A stretch of 64,000 nucleotides of DNA from contig NZ_RWIV01000001.1 in assembly GCF_003944835.1 (NCBI RefSeq), positions 3,833,501-3,897,500 of the forward strand, read 5' to 3'. The notes below the pieces were generated by a model. That model was not told where the DNA came from. It did not search any database and saw only the letters and a program-made list of their open reading frames with translations. Shown here piece by piece: positions 8,886 to 18,134 of the stretch. Both the position numbers and the translations under genes were made by a program. This DNA is from Bacillus sp. HMF5848 (GTDB lineage Bacteria; Bacillota; Bacilli; Bacillales; HMF5848). The first letter of the stretch is position 1. Every line of letters starts with the position of its first letter.

Positions 8886-10220
8886 TTAATTCTTTTGAAG
8901 ACAAGTAATATCTTTACATACTACTTCCTCTCTACCAATAGAAATATACGAAATAGAATTTTCTTTTGCTTCCTTAATGTCATAACAATTTCTTCCATCG
9001 AACAATATTGGTTGTTTCATCAACTCTTTATATTTCTCAAGCGGGAGTTGTTGAATCTCTTCCCACTCAGTCACAATAAAAGTCGCATCACAATCTTTTA
9101 TCGCTAAATCAACTGATGTTGTATACTCAATTAGGTTGCCTAATTCTTTTTTAGTGTTTTCGATAGCAATTGGATCATAAGCAATAACACTAGCTCCCTC
9201 ATTAACTAATTCTTTAGCAATTACGAGTGATGCAGCCTCTCTAATATCATCTGTATTTGGTTTGAAAGCCAAGCCTAAGATTGAAATTCTCTTTCCCGAA
9301 AGAGTACCCAAATGTTGCTTTGCTTTTTGTACAAGCATTGCTTGCTGTTTATTATTGACTTCAATAACTGAGTTTAATAACTCAAAATTGTGCTCTACAT
9401 TTCCTGCTATCTGCACCAAAGCCTTTGTATCTTTTGGAAAACAAGAACCTCCGTAGCCTATACCGGCCTTTAGAAATTGGGTTCCAATGCGATTGTCAGT
9501 TCCAATCCCGACTGCTACATCTTCAATATTAGCATTGACCTTTTCACAGATATTCGCAATTTCATTAATAAAACTAATTTTTGTTGCAAGGAATGCATTC
9601 GAGGCATACTTTATCATTTCAGCACTACGAATGTCCGTCTTAATAATTGGGATTCCATATGGTTTATTAATTTCTTCGACAACACTAGCCGCCTCTTCAC
9701 AATCTGTACCAATAACTATGCGGTCTCCATTAAAAGCATCATATATAGCTGAACCTTCACGCAAAAACTCAGGATTGGACACAATCGCTACATTTAGATT
9801 TTCAGGTAATTCTTTATATAAAAGACCTTTAATCCAGTCATTTGTTCCAACTGGAACTGTACTCTTTGTTACCACAATAGTATCTCTTTCAATAGAGTGA
9901 CTAATATCATGCACTACAGCTTCTACAAAGCTTAGGTTTGCTGACCCATCTTCTTGTTCTGGGGTTCCAACAGCAATATAGATCACATCTGCATTTTTAT
10001 ATGCTTCACGAGAGTTTGTTGTAAAAAATAGTCTTTCTGCCTCAATGTTTTTTCTCATCAATTCATCTAGACCAGGTTCATAGATAGGAGAGACACCTTT
10101 TTTCATTAAGTCCACTTTTTTCTCATCAATATCGACACAAGTAACAACATGACCTATATCTGACAAGCATACGCCTGTTACCAAACCTACATAACCAGTA
10201 CCGGCAATTGCTATTTTCAT
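8886..10220 (-). CDS. ugd: UDP-glucose 6-dehydrogenase, copy 1
   Basis: NAD-dependent two-step oxidation of UDP-glucose to UDP-glucuronate. The start is the ATG at 10220 (MKIAIAGTGYVGLVTG), with GGAGG 8 bases upstream; a more upstream ATG overlaps that ribosome binding site. The 444-aa protein shows the N-terminal GTGYVGLVTGVCLSDIGH Rossmann loop, GTPEQEDGSANL, STVPVGTND, NPEFLREGSAI and the catalytic-cysteine motif GGSCFPKDTKAL. It lies inside the glycan cluster between the ligase and the exporter, so glucuronate is probably part of the exported chain. A close paralogue lies at 39635-40963. Confidence 0.95.
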   Translation of the reverse strand: MKIAIAGTGYVGLVTGVCLSDIGHVVTCVDIDEKKVDLMKKGVSPIYEPGLDELMRKNIEAERLFFTTNSREAYKNADVIYIAVGTPEQEDGSANLSFVEAVVHDISHSIERDTIVVTKSTVPVGTNDWIKGLLYKELPENLNVAIVSNPEFLREGSAIYDAFNGDRIVIGTDCEEAASVVEEINKPYGIPIIKTDIRSAEMIKYASNAFLATKISFINEIANICEKVNANIEDVAVGIGTDNRIGTQFLKAGIGYGGSCFPKDTKALVQIAGNVEHNFELLNSVIEVNNKQQAMLVQKAKQHLGTLSGKRISILGLAFKPNTDDIREAASLVIAKELVNEGASVIAYDPIAIENTKKELGNLIEYTTSVDLAIKDCDATFIVTEWEEIQQLPLEKYKELMKQPILFDGRNCYDIKEAKENSISYISIGREEVVCKDITCLQKN

Positions 10221-10436
10221 ATTAACTACCTCCATAACAACTTTACTATCAATTTTATTTGTCCTTCTTTGTTGTTCGACCTATTTCTCTTTATTAAATA
10301 TAGCATAAAATGTAGAACTAATGAGTGTTTTGTAGGAATTTGTAAAGAGTTAACCAACTCATCCAATATACGGGAAATGTAAAAAGGGAAAGCTACGTAC
10401 TCTTCCCCTGAAAATTATTAAACAGAATCTACTTTT

Positions 10437-12713
10437 CTAATTGTCATTTATGAGCTTTTGAAAACCGTTCACGTAATTGTTAAAGTTATCAGTAAGTTCA
10501 CGGCCTTCAGCAAAGATTTCCTTTGCTTTTGTTGGATCGGTATTAGCGTATGCTAGACATAACATAGCTGTTTGTCTAACTAAGAGTTCACTACTATTTT
10601 GAACTGCTGAACCAGTTCGATTGAAAGCCTCAATTGCTGTTTGGAAATCGTTTAACAGGAAATTAGCCTGTCCTGCGAAATAGTGTGCTTTTTCATTTAT
10701 ATTTAAGTTGCGTTTATCAGCAATTTCAACATTGCCAAATGTGTTATAAATATCCATGTAAGCACTATAATAATCAGCTGCTTTTTCTGCATACAGGTTT
10801 TTACTTTCCATATCATCATTTGTAGCAGCTTGTAGAGCCATTTCGGAGTATAAACCTATAAGTGCATAATAAGCAGAAACTCTATATTTATCATTTTTAA
10901 TTGTGTCTTCAAGAAGCTCTACTGATAATTGTTTATCATTGATTTTTTCAGCAGCATTTGCAAACTTAAATAACATTTCAGCATTTTGCGGCTCTAATTC
11001 ACGCCCTTTTTCTACTAATGTTTTTATGTTTGCTTTTATTTCTTGATCTTGTGTTTTGGTATATGCGTTTGCATACATTTCAACAAGTTCTACTATATAG
11101 TCCGTGTTGAATGGATTATACTTCATTGCTTTAGTATACGTAGATTCCGTTTCTACTATTGAATCTCTGTTACTTTGATTTTTTAACATATTTTCCGCAG
11201 TCATATAACCAATATTAATAATTAATACTGTTAAGACTGTTGCAATACCTACAGTTTTTGTAATTAATACTTGTTTTCTACTCTTATTAGTTGATTTTTG
11301 TATATTAGGTTCTAAAATGATTGCAAATAACCACATAACTGTAAGAACCGTTGTACCATACGACATATTAAAGTCCATAGCACTATGAGAGAGAATCATC
11401 AGAATACTCATAAGGGCTGCAATTTTAACTGTTGGTTCTTCTTGCTTTTGTATCCATATTTGTCGAATAGCTAAATACAGTAAGAAGACGAAGACACCTA
11501 AGAATATAGTTCCACCAAACAATCCAAGGTCAATCAATTTCCCTAAATAAAAGTTATGCACATTAGTAGACCAGAATGGTACTTCCTGAAACTTTGTGAA
11601 GGAATATCTCCATGTCCCTCCACCAAATCCGAATAATGGTGACTCCTTCAAGATACTAAAAGCCGTATCATAAAACGCTTGTCTTCCTTGGACACTAGCA
11701 GCTGAGAAGTTAATTGTAGCTATCCGCTCCTGCAAGTTTTGAGGAAGTAACTTAAAGATTAAGCCTTTATAGAATAGGTCAAAGACTAGTAGTACGCCCG
11801 CAACAACTATGGCAGTAGGAATTAAAATACTAATTCTACGGTTGTACTTTTCAATTATAGATAGCTTTACTCTATTTAAATATTCCTTGTATCCACTGGT
11901 AAGTGAAGTATATACCAATGTACCTAGTATTACATACAAAATCTCCTTAATATAAGGAACACCAATGTCAGTAAATTGCATGGTGCTAAATACAATTCCG
12001 CCAATCAGAACAGCTGATGCAGAAAATGCGATATAATCAATTTGTTTTCTAGCATTAGCTATACTTACTAAACCTATAAACCATATGATAGGAAAGATTA
12101 CTAGCACACCTCGAGAACCAGATGCTAGCAGGGCATTAATAAAAAGAATAATTGGAAATGAATAAAACAGAATTTCTTTCCGATTCATTTTTAGTTTTGT
12201 TAAGTAAATTAGTCCAAATAAGATAAATGCTGCTATTAAAGCCGCAAATGTATTAGGGTATTGCAGCACACTCGCCATACGATTTTCAGCATAAACAAAG
12301 CTATCTTTGAATGTAGTCATACCCCATTTAGTTAAGAAGCCAAGTAAAGCTATCCATGAACCAGTGAGATAGAAAATGATAGGGCTGAGTTTACGAAAAT
12401 TTAAATTCTTCTTCCCCTCTACTAATAAAATCAAGAAGGTGGCATAGGTTGTCCAACGAATGATTTCTATAATCGTACTATTGAGTGATAGAGCAGTTGG
12501 AATGGATATGATAAACAGTGCTGGCCAGGTGAAAATAAATAGGTACTTTAGTTCCAGCTGATTAATGAATAGAAATGATATAGCCGAAAGAACTAGAATT
12601 ACAACTGCCCAACGATTAAAATCAGTGTCAAAAAACAAACCTTTTGAGTATGGTGAGGCAACGAATATAATGGAAACTACTATAAACATTAAGTTTTTAA
12701 TCTTATTTACCAT
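10437..12713 (-). CDS. O-antigen-ligase-like membrane protein with C-terminal TPR region (probable S-layer glycan ligase)
   Basis: A 758-aa polytopic membrane protein. About the first 480 residues are hydrophobic spans with a long extracytoplasmic loop containing the Wzy_C signature region (GRQAFYDTAFSILKESP, GFGGGTWRYSF, STNVHNFYLGKLIDLGLFG). Residues about 500-755 form a soluble helical TPR-like region (NPFNTDYIVELVEMYAN, EPQNAEMLFKFANAAEK). Wzy_C plus TPR is the build of the bacterial O-oligosaccharyl:protein transferases WsaB/WsfB and of PglL-like ligases. The ATG at 12713 follows AAGGAGA with good spacing. Position in the cluster and next to the S-layer gene suggests transfer of the glycan to that protein. 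A chain polymerase or wall ligase is the alternative. Confidence 0.8.
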   Translation of the reverse strand: MVNKIKNLMFIVVSIIFVASPYSKGLFFDTDFNRWAVVILVLSAISFLFINQLELKYLFIFTWPALFIISIPTALSLNSTIIEIIRWTTYATFLILLVEGKKNLNFRKLSPIIFYLTGSWIALLGFLTKWGMTTFKDSFVYAENRMASVLQYPNTFAALIAAFILFGLIYLTKLKMNRKEILFYSFPIILFINALLASGSRGVLVIFPIIWFIGLVSIANARKQIDYIAFSASAVLIGGIVFSTMQFTDIGVPYIKEILYVILGTLVYTSLTSGYKEYLNRVKLSIIEKYNRRISILIPTAIVVAGVLLVFDLFYKGLIFKLLPQNLQERIATINFSAASVQGRQAFYDTAFSILKESPLFGFGGGTWRYSFTKFQEVPFWSTNVHNFYLGKLIDLGLFGGTIFLGVFVFLLYLAIRQIWIQKQEEPTVKIAALMSILMILSHSAMDFNMSYGTTVLTVMWLFAIILEPNIQKSTNKSRKQVLITKTVGIATVLTVLIINIGYMTAENMLKNQSNRDSIVETESTYTKAMKYNPFNTDYIVELVEMYANAYTKTQDQEIKANIKTLVEKGRELEPQNAEMLFKFANAAEKINDKQLSVELLEDTIKNDKYRVSAYYALIGLYSEMALQAATNDDMESKNLYAEKAADYYSAYMDIYNTFGNVEIADKRNLNINEKAHYFAGQANFLLNDFQTAIEAFNRTGSAVQNSSELLVRQTAMLCLAYANTDPTKAKEIFAEGRELTDNFNNYVNGFQKLINDN

Positions 12714-12746
12714 TGATTTTCTCCTTACAAGCACATTCTAATGATT

Positions 12747-13190
12747 CTACTCATTTACAATAAACTGACCTAGTGCAGCTTCTTCCCCACTTTTTAAAAT
12801 CTTTATTTGATAAGAACCTGCGCCAGCTTGTTCAAATACATTGCTTGATAATCCATTCATGAATTCTGTCCACGTTTTATCAACCTCTAATTTACCTTTT
12901 GATAGCTGTACCCATTGCTTTTCTGTTTCATTTAATTTTTCTAAAACTATTTCAACTTCACTATTACCAATAGGGTTTTCCATTTTTACTAGGAAATGAA
13001 CTGATTCACCTAAATTAAAGACATTTCCTGCTTGTAATGTAGTATCCTCTAGCTTTTTCCCCAGAACAACAATTCCTTCATACTGCTCCTTGTTATTTGT
13101 TACTTCTGCTACATTCTCAGTTTTTTTTCCACATCCAGCAACTACAAGTAGAATGAGTAAGATCACCCATATATTTTTAAGATATTTCAT
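12747..13190 (-). CDS. Small lipoprotein of unknown function
   Basis: A 147-aa predicted lipoprotein: the N-terminus MKYLKNIWVILLILLVVAGC ends in a lipobox (VAGC), so Cys20 should be lipidated after signal peptidase II cleavage. The mature part is about 125 aa, rich in Glu and Lys, with a predicted beta-type pattern and no motif I recognise. GGAGG lies 12 bases before the ATG at 13190; an ATG four codons earlier touches it. It ends 33 bases before the ligase gene and is probably the first gene of the glycan operon, so a role in glycan handling at the outer membrane face is an inference only. Confidence 0.8.
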   Translation of the reverse strand: MKYLKNIWVILLILLVVAGCGKKTENVAEVTNNKEQYEGIVVLGKKLEDTTLQAGNVFNLGESVHFLVKMENPIGNSEVEIVLEKLNETEKQWVQLSKGKLEVDKTWTEFMNGLSSNVFEQAGAGSYQIKILKSGEEAALGQFIVNE

Positions 13191-13582
13191 TTTTAATAAC
13201 ATCCTCCATTTATCTATAAATCTATACATATAAATTCTAGCACAACTCATATTTAGTTCAATGTTAAATAATTCATATAATGCAAAAATAACAAACTTTT
13301 ACATTTTTAGATTGGTTAATCTTTTATGTTATGAGTGGAATTTTAAGAAGAACATAGATGGACTACTATTTCCTTTAGACTATTTCTATGAAGTATATTA
13401 TTAGGGGGTAAGATACAGATACACCTCTATACAACACATTGAGATATTCTCAAATAGTTTGTTTATTCATAATATCAAACCACATTAAGCTATATTAAAT
13501 ACAACTGTATACCAGGATAGCCATAATAGTTTTTTTTCAAAAAAAGAACCTTGGGAGAATCCCAAGGTCCTTTGTTGTATTA
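13191..13582. other. Intergenic region between glycan cluster and S-layer gene
   Basis: About 390 bases without a convincing gene. It is AT-rich, carries the S-layer terminator at its right end and should contain the promoter of the lipoprotein/ligase genes (minus strand). I found no clean -35/-10 pair. A short palindrome AGATTGGTTAATCT lies at about 13310-13324. Confidence 0.6.
13539..13568 (-). terminator. Rho-independent terminator of S-layer gene
   Basis: Perfect 9-bp stem ACCTTGGGA/TCCCAAGGT (13548-13556 and 13560-13568) with a 3-nt loop. On the minus strand it is followed, after AAGGTTC, by a run of seven T. It lies 15 bases beyond the S-layer stop codon. Confidence 0.92.
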
Positions 13583-16582
13583 TTAGTCAGCGTCAACAAC
13601 GTCAACTGTTTCTTCAAATTTAGCAACTTTGTTACCAGCAGCATCTTTGAAGTATTTGTTCTCAACAAGTTCAATGTCAAGATCTTCTTCACCTTTACCG
13701 TATACGTATACAGTAACAGTTTCGTCACCATTGAACTGTACGAAGAACTCATCTTCTTCGTCAAGGTCATCCATGCTTAATACTAATGTTAACTCGTCAC
13801 CAGACTCATCAACAACTGTGAAGTAAGAAGAAGCTAGAGCTGTAGAAGCAGGGCCTCCAGCAGTTACAACTTCAGTGAATGTTAATTCGATTTCTGATAC
13901 ATTACCGTCTTCGGTACGAGTAGCTTCTGAGAATTCAGGAGCATAAGCATCATCGATATCAGAGAATGTACCAGTTTCAACTGTGCGTCCAGTTTCTGAT
14001 TCTAACTTATCAGCAACGATTCTTACTGAATCAATAAGATCCGCTGTGTTGTCTTCAGATACTTGAGTAGTTGATTTAAGTGTACCAGTTACAACTGTTT
14101 CGTTGTCATCATTGATTTCCCAAGATACTGCAGCTAAAGTAGCTGTTGCCTCACCGTTAGTTACTTCAAAACCACTTGCAACTACAGTTTTTAATGGCTT
14201 ATCAAGAGTGATCTTGATAGTTTTGTAATCCACTTGTTCAACAGCTGTGATAGCTGGAGATACATCTGGAGTTACATCAACTTTAGTAGATAACATAGTA
14301 GACTTGTTACCAGCTAAGTCAGCTACACGAGCGATTGATAAGAATTCTGATTTTTCTTCAGAGAAATCGAAATCATCTTCGTCAGCAAGTGTAATCTTAA
14401 CTTTGTTGCTTTCTTTGAATACTTCGATCTTATCGCTATCGCCTAAAGTTTCACCGTTAACTAGGTAGTTAGATTTTTCTAATACTGAATATTGACCGTC
14501 AGTAGCCATTTTTTCAGGGAATGTTACATAGATATAGTCTGCGCTATCTCCATCAACACCAACTGCTTCAACTTCAGTTAAGTCAATACCAGTTGAATCT
14601 TCTACTGAGAATGACATAGTTACAGTTTTCATTTCATTTGGCTCAAGAGCAGCATCTTCGATATCCTTAACTTCAACAGTGTAGTCACCATTTAGGTCGT
14701 CACCAGAGAAGTTGATTGTTACGAAATACTGATCATCATCATCTTGGTCAACATCACTTACAGTGAATGATTGATCAAGCTCTTCACCATCAGCATCGAA
14801 GAATTTGAAGTTATCTTCGTCTACATCTACAACTTCTTCAGAGAAGTAAACTTTGATTTCTTTTTCATCTTCAACAGTGATTTTTGATACTTCTGGAGCA
14901 GTTTTGTCAGCTGTAATGTCTACGAAGAACTCTGCATTACCAGCCATTTCGTTGCCCCACTCATCTTCGATTTCTACATCGTTAGCATTGTAGTCAACTA
15001 CAACTTTAACAGTACCTTCACCAAGTGGGTTAGTGTCGAATGTTAAAGTGAACTCTTGATTGTCATCAGTTTCAACTGAATCAGGAGTGTATGCGCTATA
15101 TGTGTGATAGAAGTAATCTTCTAGGTTCTCTTCATCAAGAACTACAGGCTTGTTGAATTTGATTTTAACTTCAGTTTGAGTTGCTTTTGTAATTTCAGCA
15201 ACTGGAGCTGCAGTATCCTTCACGTAATCTAAAGTGAAAGTTTTTGTTAATGCTTTAAATTCAGCGTAATCTTTGAAATCTGAAACTTTGATTTCATATT
15301 CGCCTTCTTTTAAAGAATCAGCGCTTAATTCTACTGTAGCAACGTTACCGTCAACAGTGATTGAGCTTACACCGTAGATGCCGTTTTCAACTTCTACTGT
15401 GTTAGTGTTTAGATCTTGTACAGGCTCGCTGAAGTAAACTTTGAATTTGTTAGGACCAACTAATTCAATTGACTCAGCAACTGGTACTACTGCATCAAAG
15501 AACTCAATATCTTCGATTTCAAGATCTTCATCAGTACCAAGTACGTCTTTGTTGATAGTTAATGTAGCTGTATCTTGGTTATCTACATTATCAACAAGAG
15601 TAAGCGTTAATGTAGTTCCGTTTAATTCAACAGAATCAACTTCGATATCAGTACCATCAGAAGTAGATAGGTCATACTTAGCTTCATCTGTTAATGTATC
15701 TTCGTCTAAACCAGCAACTGTGCTAAGTTCAACGTTTAATTGAATTAGGTTAAGAGCTTCAACACCAGTAACAGTTGCTTCAGTTACAACATAAGTTACA
15801 ACTGCAGTGTACTCAGTACCTTCGATTTCGAAAGTAACTTCAGTTTCAACGTTAGCTTCTAATGCTTCAGCAAGTTCAACATCGTAAACTTCACCGTTGC
15901 TCATAGTTACGCTTAATGTGTCAGCATCTACAACTACAGTTTCAGATACTGTAAGACCGATTAAGCCGTTTTGTTGTGCACGGTAAAGAACTAATGCTAA
16001 TTGTGCACGCTTAAGTGGTTGGTAAGGATTGAATTTGTCAGCATCATTGAAAATACCATGTTGAGCTGCGATTTGGATGTATTCACGGTCTTCAGCATCT
16101 ACAGCACCTAAGTCTGTGAAAGATACTTCGTCACCAGTGTTTTCAAGACCTAATGCTTGAACGATTAATTTCGCTGCAGCTGCACGAGATAATTCGTTGA
16201 AAGGCTTGAATAGTGTTCCGTTTTCGTAACCACTGATTTCAACGCCTGCAGCTTGAAGAGCGAATAAGTATCCAGCATCTTCAAATGACGCTACGTCTGT
16301 GAAAGTTGTTTCAGACTCGATTGGGCTAAGTCCTAAAGAAGCTGCTAACATTTTTGCGAATTGACCGCGTTTTGCAGCATCCCATGGGTTAAATTTGTCT
16401 GCGTTGTTGATAGCACCTTGATCTACTAATGCGTTAAGTGCTGCTAATAATTCAGCATCTACACCTTCAACATCAGTGAAGTTAAGGTCAGCAGCTGCTA
16501 CTGGAGCTACAGCTGTTGCTACTAATGCAGCTGTTACAGAACCAGCTAAAAATTTGCGGTACGACTTTGGTTGGTAAGCCAT
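13583..16582 (-). CDS. Probable major S-layer protein, three N-terminal SLH domains
   Basis: A 999-aa secreted, cysteine-free, strongly acidic protein. The signal peptide (residues 1 to about 30, YRKFLAGSVTAALVATAVAP then VAAA) closely resembles that of B. anthracis Sap. Three SLH domains follow at about 33-75, 92-140 and 156-200; these bind pyruvylated wall polysaccharide. The rest is a chain of beta-sandwich, Big_5-like modules with recurring phrases such as KFKVYFSEPV, EVKIKFNKPV, EIKVYFSEEV and IELTFTEVV after Asp/Ala-Pro linkers, as in S-layer lattices. The ATG at 16582 follows GGGAGG. A near-consensus promoter, a 94-nt leader and a strong terminator suggest a highly expressed single-gene unit. 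Likely SecA2/SlaP client and glycosylation target (inference). Confidence 0.9.
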   Translation of the reverse strand: MAYQPKSYRKFLAGSVTAALVATAVAPVAAADLNFTDVEGVDAELLAALNALVDQGAINNADKFNPWDAAKRGQFAKMLAASLGLSPIESETTFTDVASFEDAGYLFALQAAGVEISGYENGTLFKPFNELSRAAAAKLIVQALGLENTGDEVSFTDLGAVDAEDREYIQIAAQHGIFNDADKFNPYQPLKRAQLALVLYRAQQNGLIGLTVSETVVVDADTLSVTMSNGEVYDVELAEALEANVETEVTFEIEGTEYTAVVTYVVTEATVTGVEALNLIQLNVELSTVAGLDEDTLTDEAKYDLSTSDGTDIEVDSVELNGTTLTLTLVDNVDNQDTATLTINKDVLGTDEDLEIEDIEFFDAVVPVAESIELVGPNKFKVYFSEPVQDLNTNTVEVENGIYGVSSITVDGNVATVELSADSLKEGEYEIKVSDFKDYAEFKALTKTFTLDYVKDTAAPVAEITKATQTEVKIKFNKPVVLDEENLEDYFYHTYSAYTPDSVETDDNQEFTLTFDTNPLGEGTVKVVVDYNANDVEIEDEWGNEMAGNAEFFVDITADKTAPEVSKITVEDEKEIKVYFSEEVVDVDEDNFKFFDADGEELDQSFTVSDVDQDDDDQYFVTINFSGDDLNGDYTVEVKDIEDAALEPNEMKTVTMSFSVEDSTGIDLTEVEAVGVDGDSADYIYVTFPEKMATDGQYSVLEKSNYLVNGETLGDSDKIEVFKESNKVKITLADEDDFDFSEEKSEFLSIARVADLAGNKSTMLSTKVDVTPDVSPAITAVEQVDYKTIKITLDKPLKTVVASGFEVTNGEATATLAAVSWEINDDNETVVTGTLKSTTQVSEDNTADLIDSVRIVADKLESETGRTVETGTFSDIDDAYAPEFSEATRTEDGNVSEIELTFTEVVTAGGPASTALASSYFTVVDESGDELTLVLSMDDLDEEDEFFVQFNGDETVTVYVYGKGEEDLDIELVENKYFKDAAGNKVAKFEETVDVVDAD

Positions 16583-17143
16583 TGAGTTATTTCCTCCCTT
16601 AGATAAATCAAAATTATTATTTAACCGTAGATTGAGAGATTAAAGTCTCTTAAACTAGGTTTGTAAAACAATTACAACTACTAGTATAGTTTTTTGCAGA
16701 AACAATGTCAACGCATTTTCAAATGGTAACAAATTGTAAGAACCTTCACTCTGCTCTCATTTGGTATTTCGTAACTCTGCTCTACAATTACTATATTACA
16801 TGTGAGTCTGTTAACATTCAATTGGAAATTAGATGTAATTTCGCTAGACTCACATATGTAGGGTCTCTCTTATACCATTCTACAAGATGTGGCAATATTT
16901 GCAAGAGTTTTCACAAAGATTTTTTATTAATATTGTGTTACAAAATAGAAGATTATTAATTTCATCTCTATGAATCTCACAACCCTTTCAGTATATGTCA
17001 CACTCTTTCATTATATACCTATTTTGTAGTCAATTTGTTACGAAACTGTAAAACTACTCGCCAAATTTCTATGTTAAACTACAAACATATGTAGAATCTT
17101 AGCAAAATAGGTAAAATGAGAACCGAGAGGATGTTGCTTCCAT
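16583..17143. other. Divergent regulatory region between S-layer gene and NlpC/P60-SLH gene
   Basis: 560 bases with no credible gene. It holds the S-layer promoter (16683-16711) and a 9-bp inverted repeat TGTGAGTCT/AGACTCACA (16801-16809 and 16846-16854) bounded by TACATG and TATGTA. The sequence CATATGTAG occurs twice (near 16853 and 17087). The promoter of the plus-strand gene must lie within about 17030-17110, but no clear sigma-A box was found there. Confidence 0.6.
16683..16711 (-). promoter_or_regulatory. Sigma-A promoter of S-layer gene
   Basis: On the minus strand TTGACA (16706-16711), a 17-base spacer, then TATACT (16683-16688). It is a perfect -35 with optimal spacing. Predicted transcription start is near 16676, giving a leader of about 94 nt before the GGGAGG ribosome binding site. 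Confidence 0.85.
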
Positions 17144-18133
17144 ATGATTAGACGAACGAGTTTGATTTTGGTTTCACTTTTTTGCATATTTTTTTCTATA
17201 ACAACTGAATCTTTTGCGAAAGATTCATATGACAACTATAATCGGTTGTTGCCTGTCGCTAAAAAATACATAGGTGTTCCTTACTTGTATGGGGGAACAT
17301 CAGCAAAAGGCTTTGATTGCTCAGGTTACATAAATGAAGTGTATACATATATTGGTGTTGAGCTTCCAAGAACATCACGTGACATGTTTAACGAAGGGAA
17401 AGCTGTTAAAAAAGAAAACCTTCGTGTAGGGGACCTTGTTTTTTTTAATACATCAGGAAATGGTGTATCTCATGCTGGAATATATATCGGAAACGATAAG
17501 TTTATCCACTCTTCTTCATCTGTCGGTGTCTCTACCTCAAGCTTAAACGACCCATATTACTGGAAGAGCCGTTACATAGGAGCACGTCGTGTATTAGATT
17601 TAAGCGAAGAAGCAAATTCCTTTTCTGATATTACGGATGAACATTGGGCGTATGAAGAAATAACAGCCCTTGCTGAAGATAAACTATTCATCGGTTTTGA
17701 AGAAGGACAATTTTTACCGAATGATAATATTGCTCGTGACGAAGCAGCAGCTTATATGGCACAAGCACTCAAACTTAGTTTGTCTGATCGTTCGGAGAAT
17801 TATGAAGATGTATCTCGTTATCACTGGGCTGTTGGAGCCATTAATGCTCTTTTAGAGGAAGACATTATTATAGAAGAAACTGAATTTCGCCCTGCTAAAG
17901 CGTTAACTCGTGCTGAGTTAGCAACTTGGTTCGTAAAGGCATTTAACTTAAAGGTGTCGGATAATTTGATAACGTTTACAGATATTGACACATCTCTTCC
18001 TTATTATAATGACGTTCAGGCACTTGCAAGCTCTGGCATCACTACAGGATATGATGACGGTACATTTCGTCCGGACGAGCCTGTAACGCGTGCTCAATTT
18101 GCTGTCTTTTTATATCGCGCTCTTAATCAATAA
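17144..18133 (+). CDS. NlpC/P60 peptidoglycan endopeptidase with three SLH domains
   Basis: Secreted 329-aa D,L-endopeptidase anchored at the wall. A signal peptide covers residues 1 to about 26 (ending ESFA). The NlpC/P60 domain spans about 33-150, with KKYIGVPYLYGGTSAKG then FDCSGY (catalytic Cys), VSHAGIYIG (catalytic His) and DKFIHSSS (third polar residue). Three SLH domains follow at about 155-210, 215-265 and 275-329, ending in DDGTFRPDEPVTRAQFA. The ATG at 17144 has GAGAGG 13 bases upstream, a rather long spacing. Divergent from the S-layer gene, it probably cuts stem peptides where the lattice grows. Confidence 0.93.
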   Translation: MIRRTSLILVSLFCIFFSITTESFAKDSYDNYNRLLPVAKKYIGVPYLYGGTSAKGFDCSGYINEVYTYIGVELPRTSRDMFNEGKAVKKENLRVGDLVFFNTSGNGVSHAGIYIGNDKFIHSSSSVGVSTSSLNDPYYWKSRYIGARRVLDLSEEANSFSDITDEHWAYEEITALAEDKLFIGFEEGQFLPNDNIARDEAAAYMAQALKLSLSDRSENYEDVSRYHWAVGAINALLEEDIIIEETEFRPAKALTRAELATWFVKAFNLKVSDNLITFTDIDTSLPYYNDVQALASSGITTGYDDGTFRPDEPVTRAQFAVFLYRALNQ

Positions 18134-18134
18134 A

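Noticed and set aside
9487-9900. 137-codon plus-strand frame, with a similar antisense frame at 40203-40475
   Set aside because: Both are antisense to the two ugd genes. Their mutual likeness only reflects the similarity of the Ugd paralogues.
13537-13770. 77-codon minus-strand frame at the end of the S-layer gene
   Set aside because: It overlaps the S-layer C-terminus in another frame, is low complexity (Leu, Thr, Lys) and runs through the terminator.
13583-16582. Frameshift or mobile insertion in the long repetitive surface genes
   Set aside because: The S-layer, giant SLH and PHP/5'-nucleotidase frames are uninterrupted with domain motifs in one frame from signal peptide to terminator.
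16705-16959. 84-codon plus-strand frame upstream of the NlpC/P60 gene
   Set aside because: It overlaps the S-layer promoter, has no ribosome binding site and no recognisable protein character.
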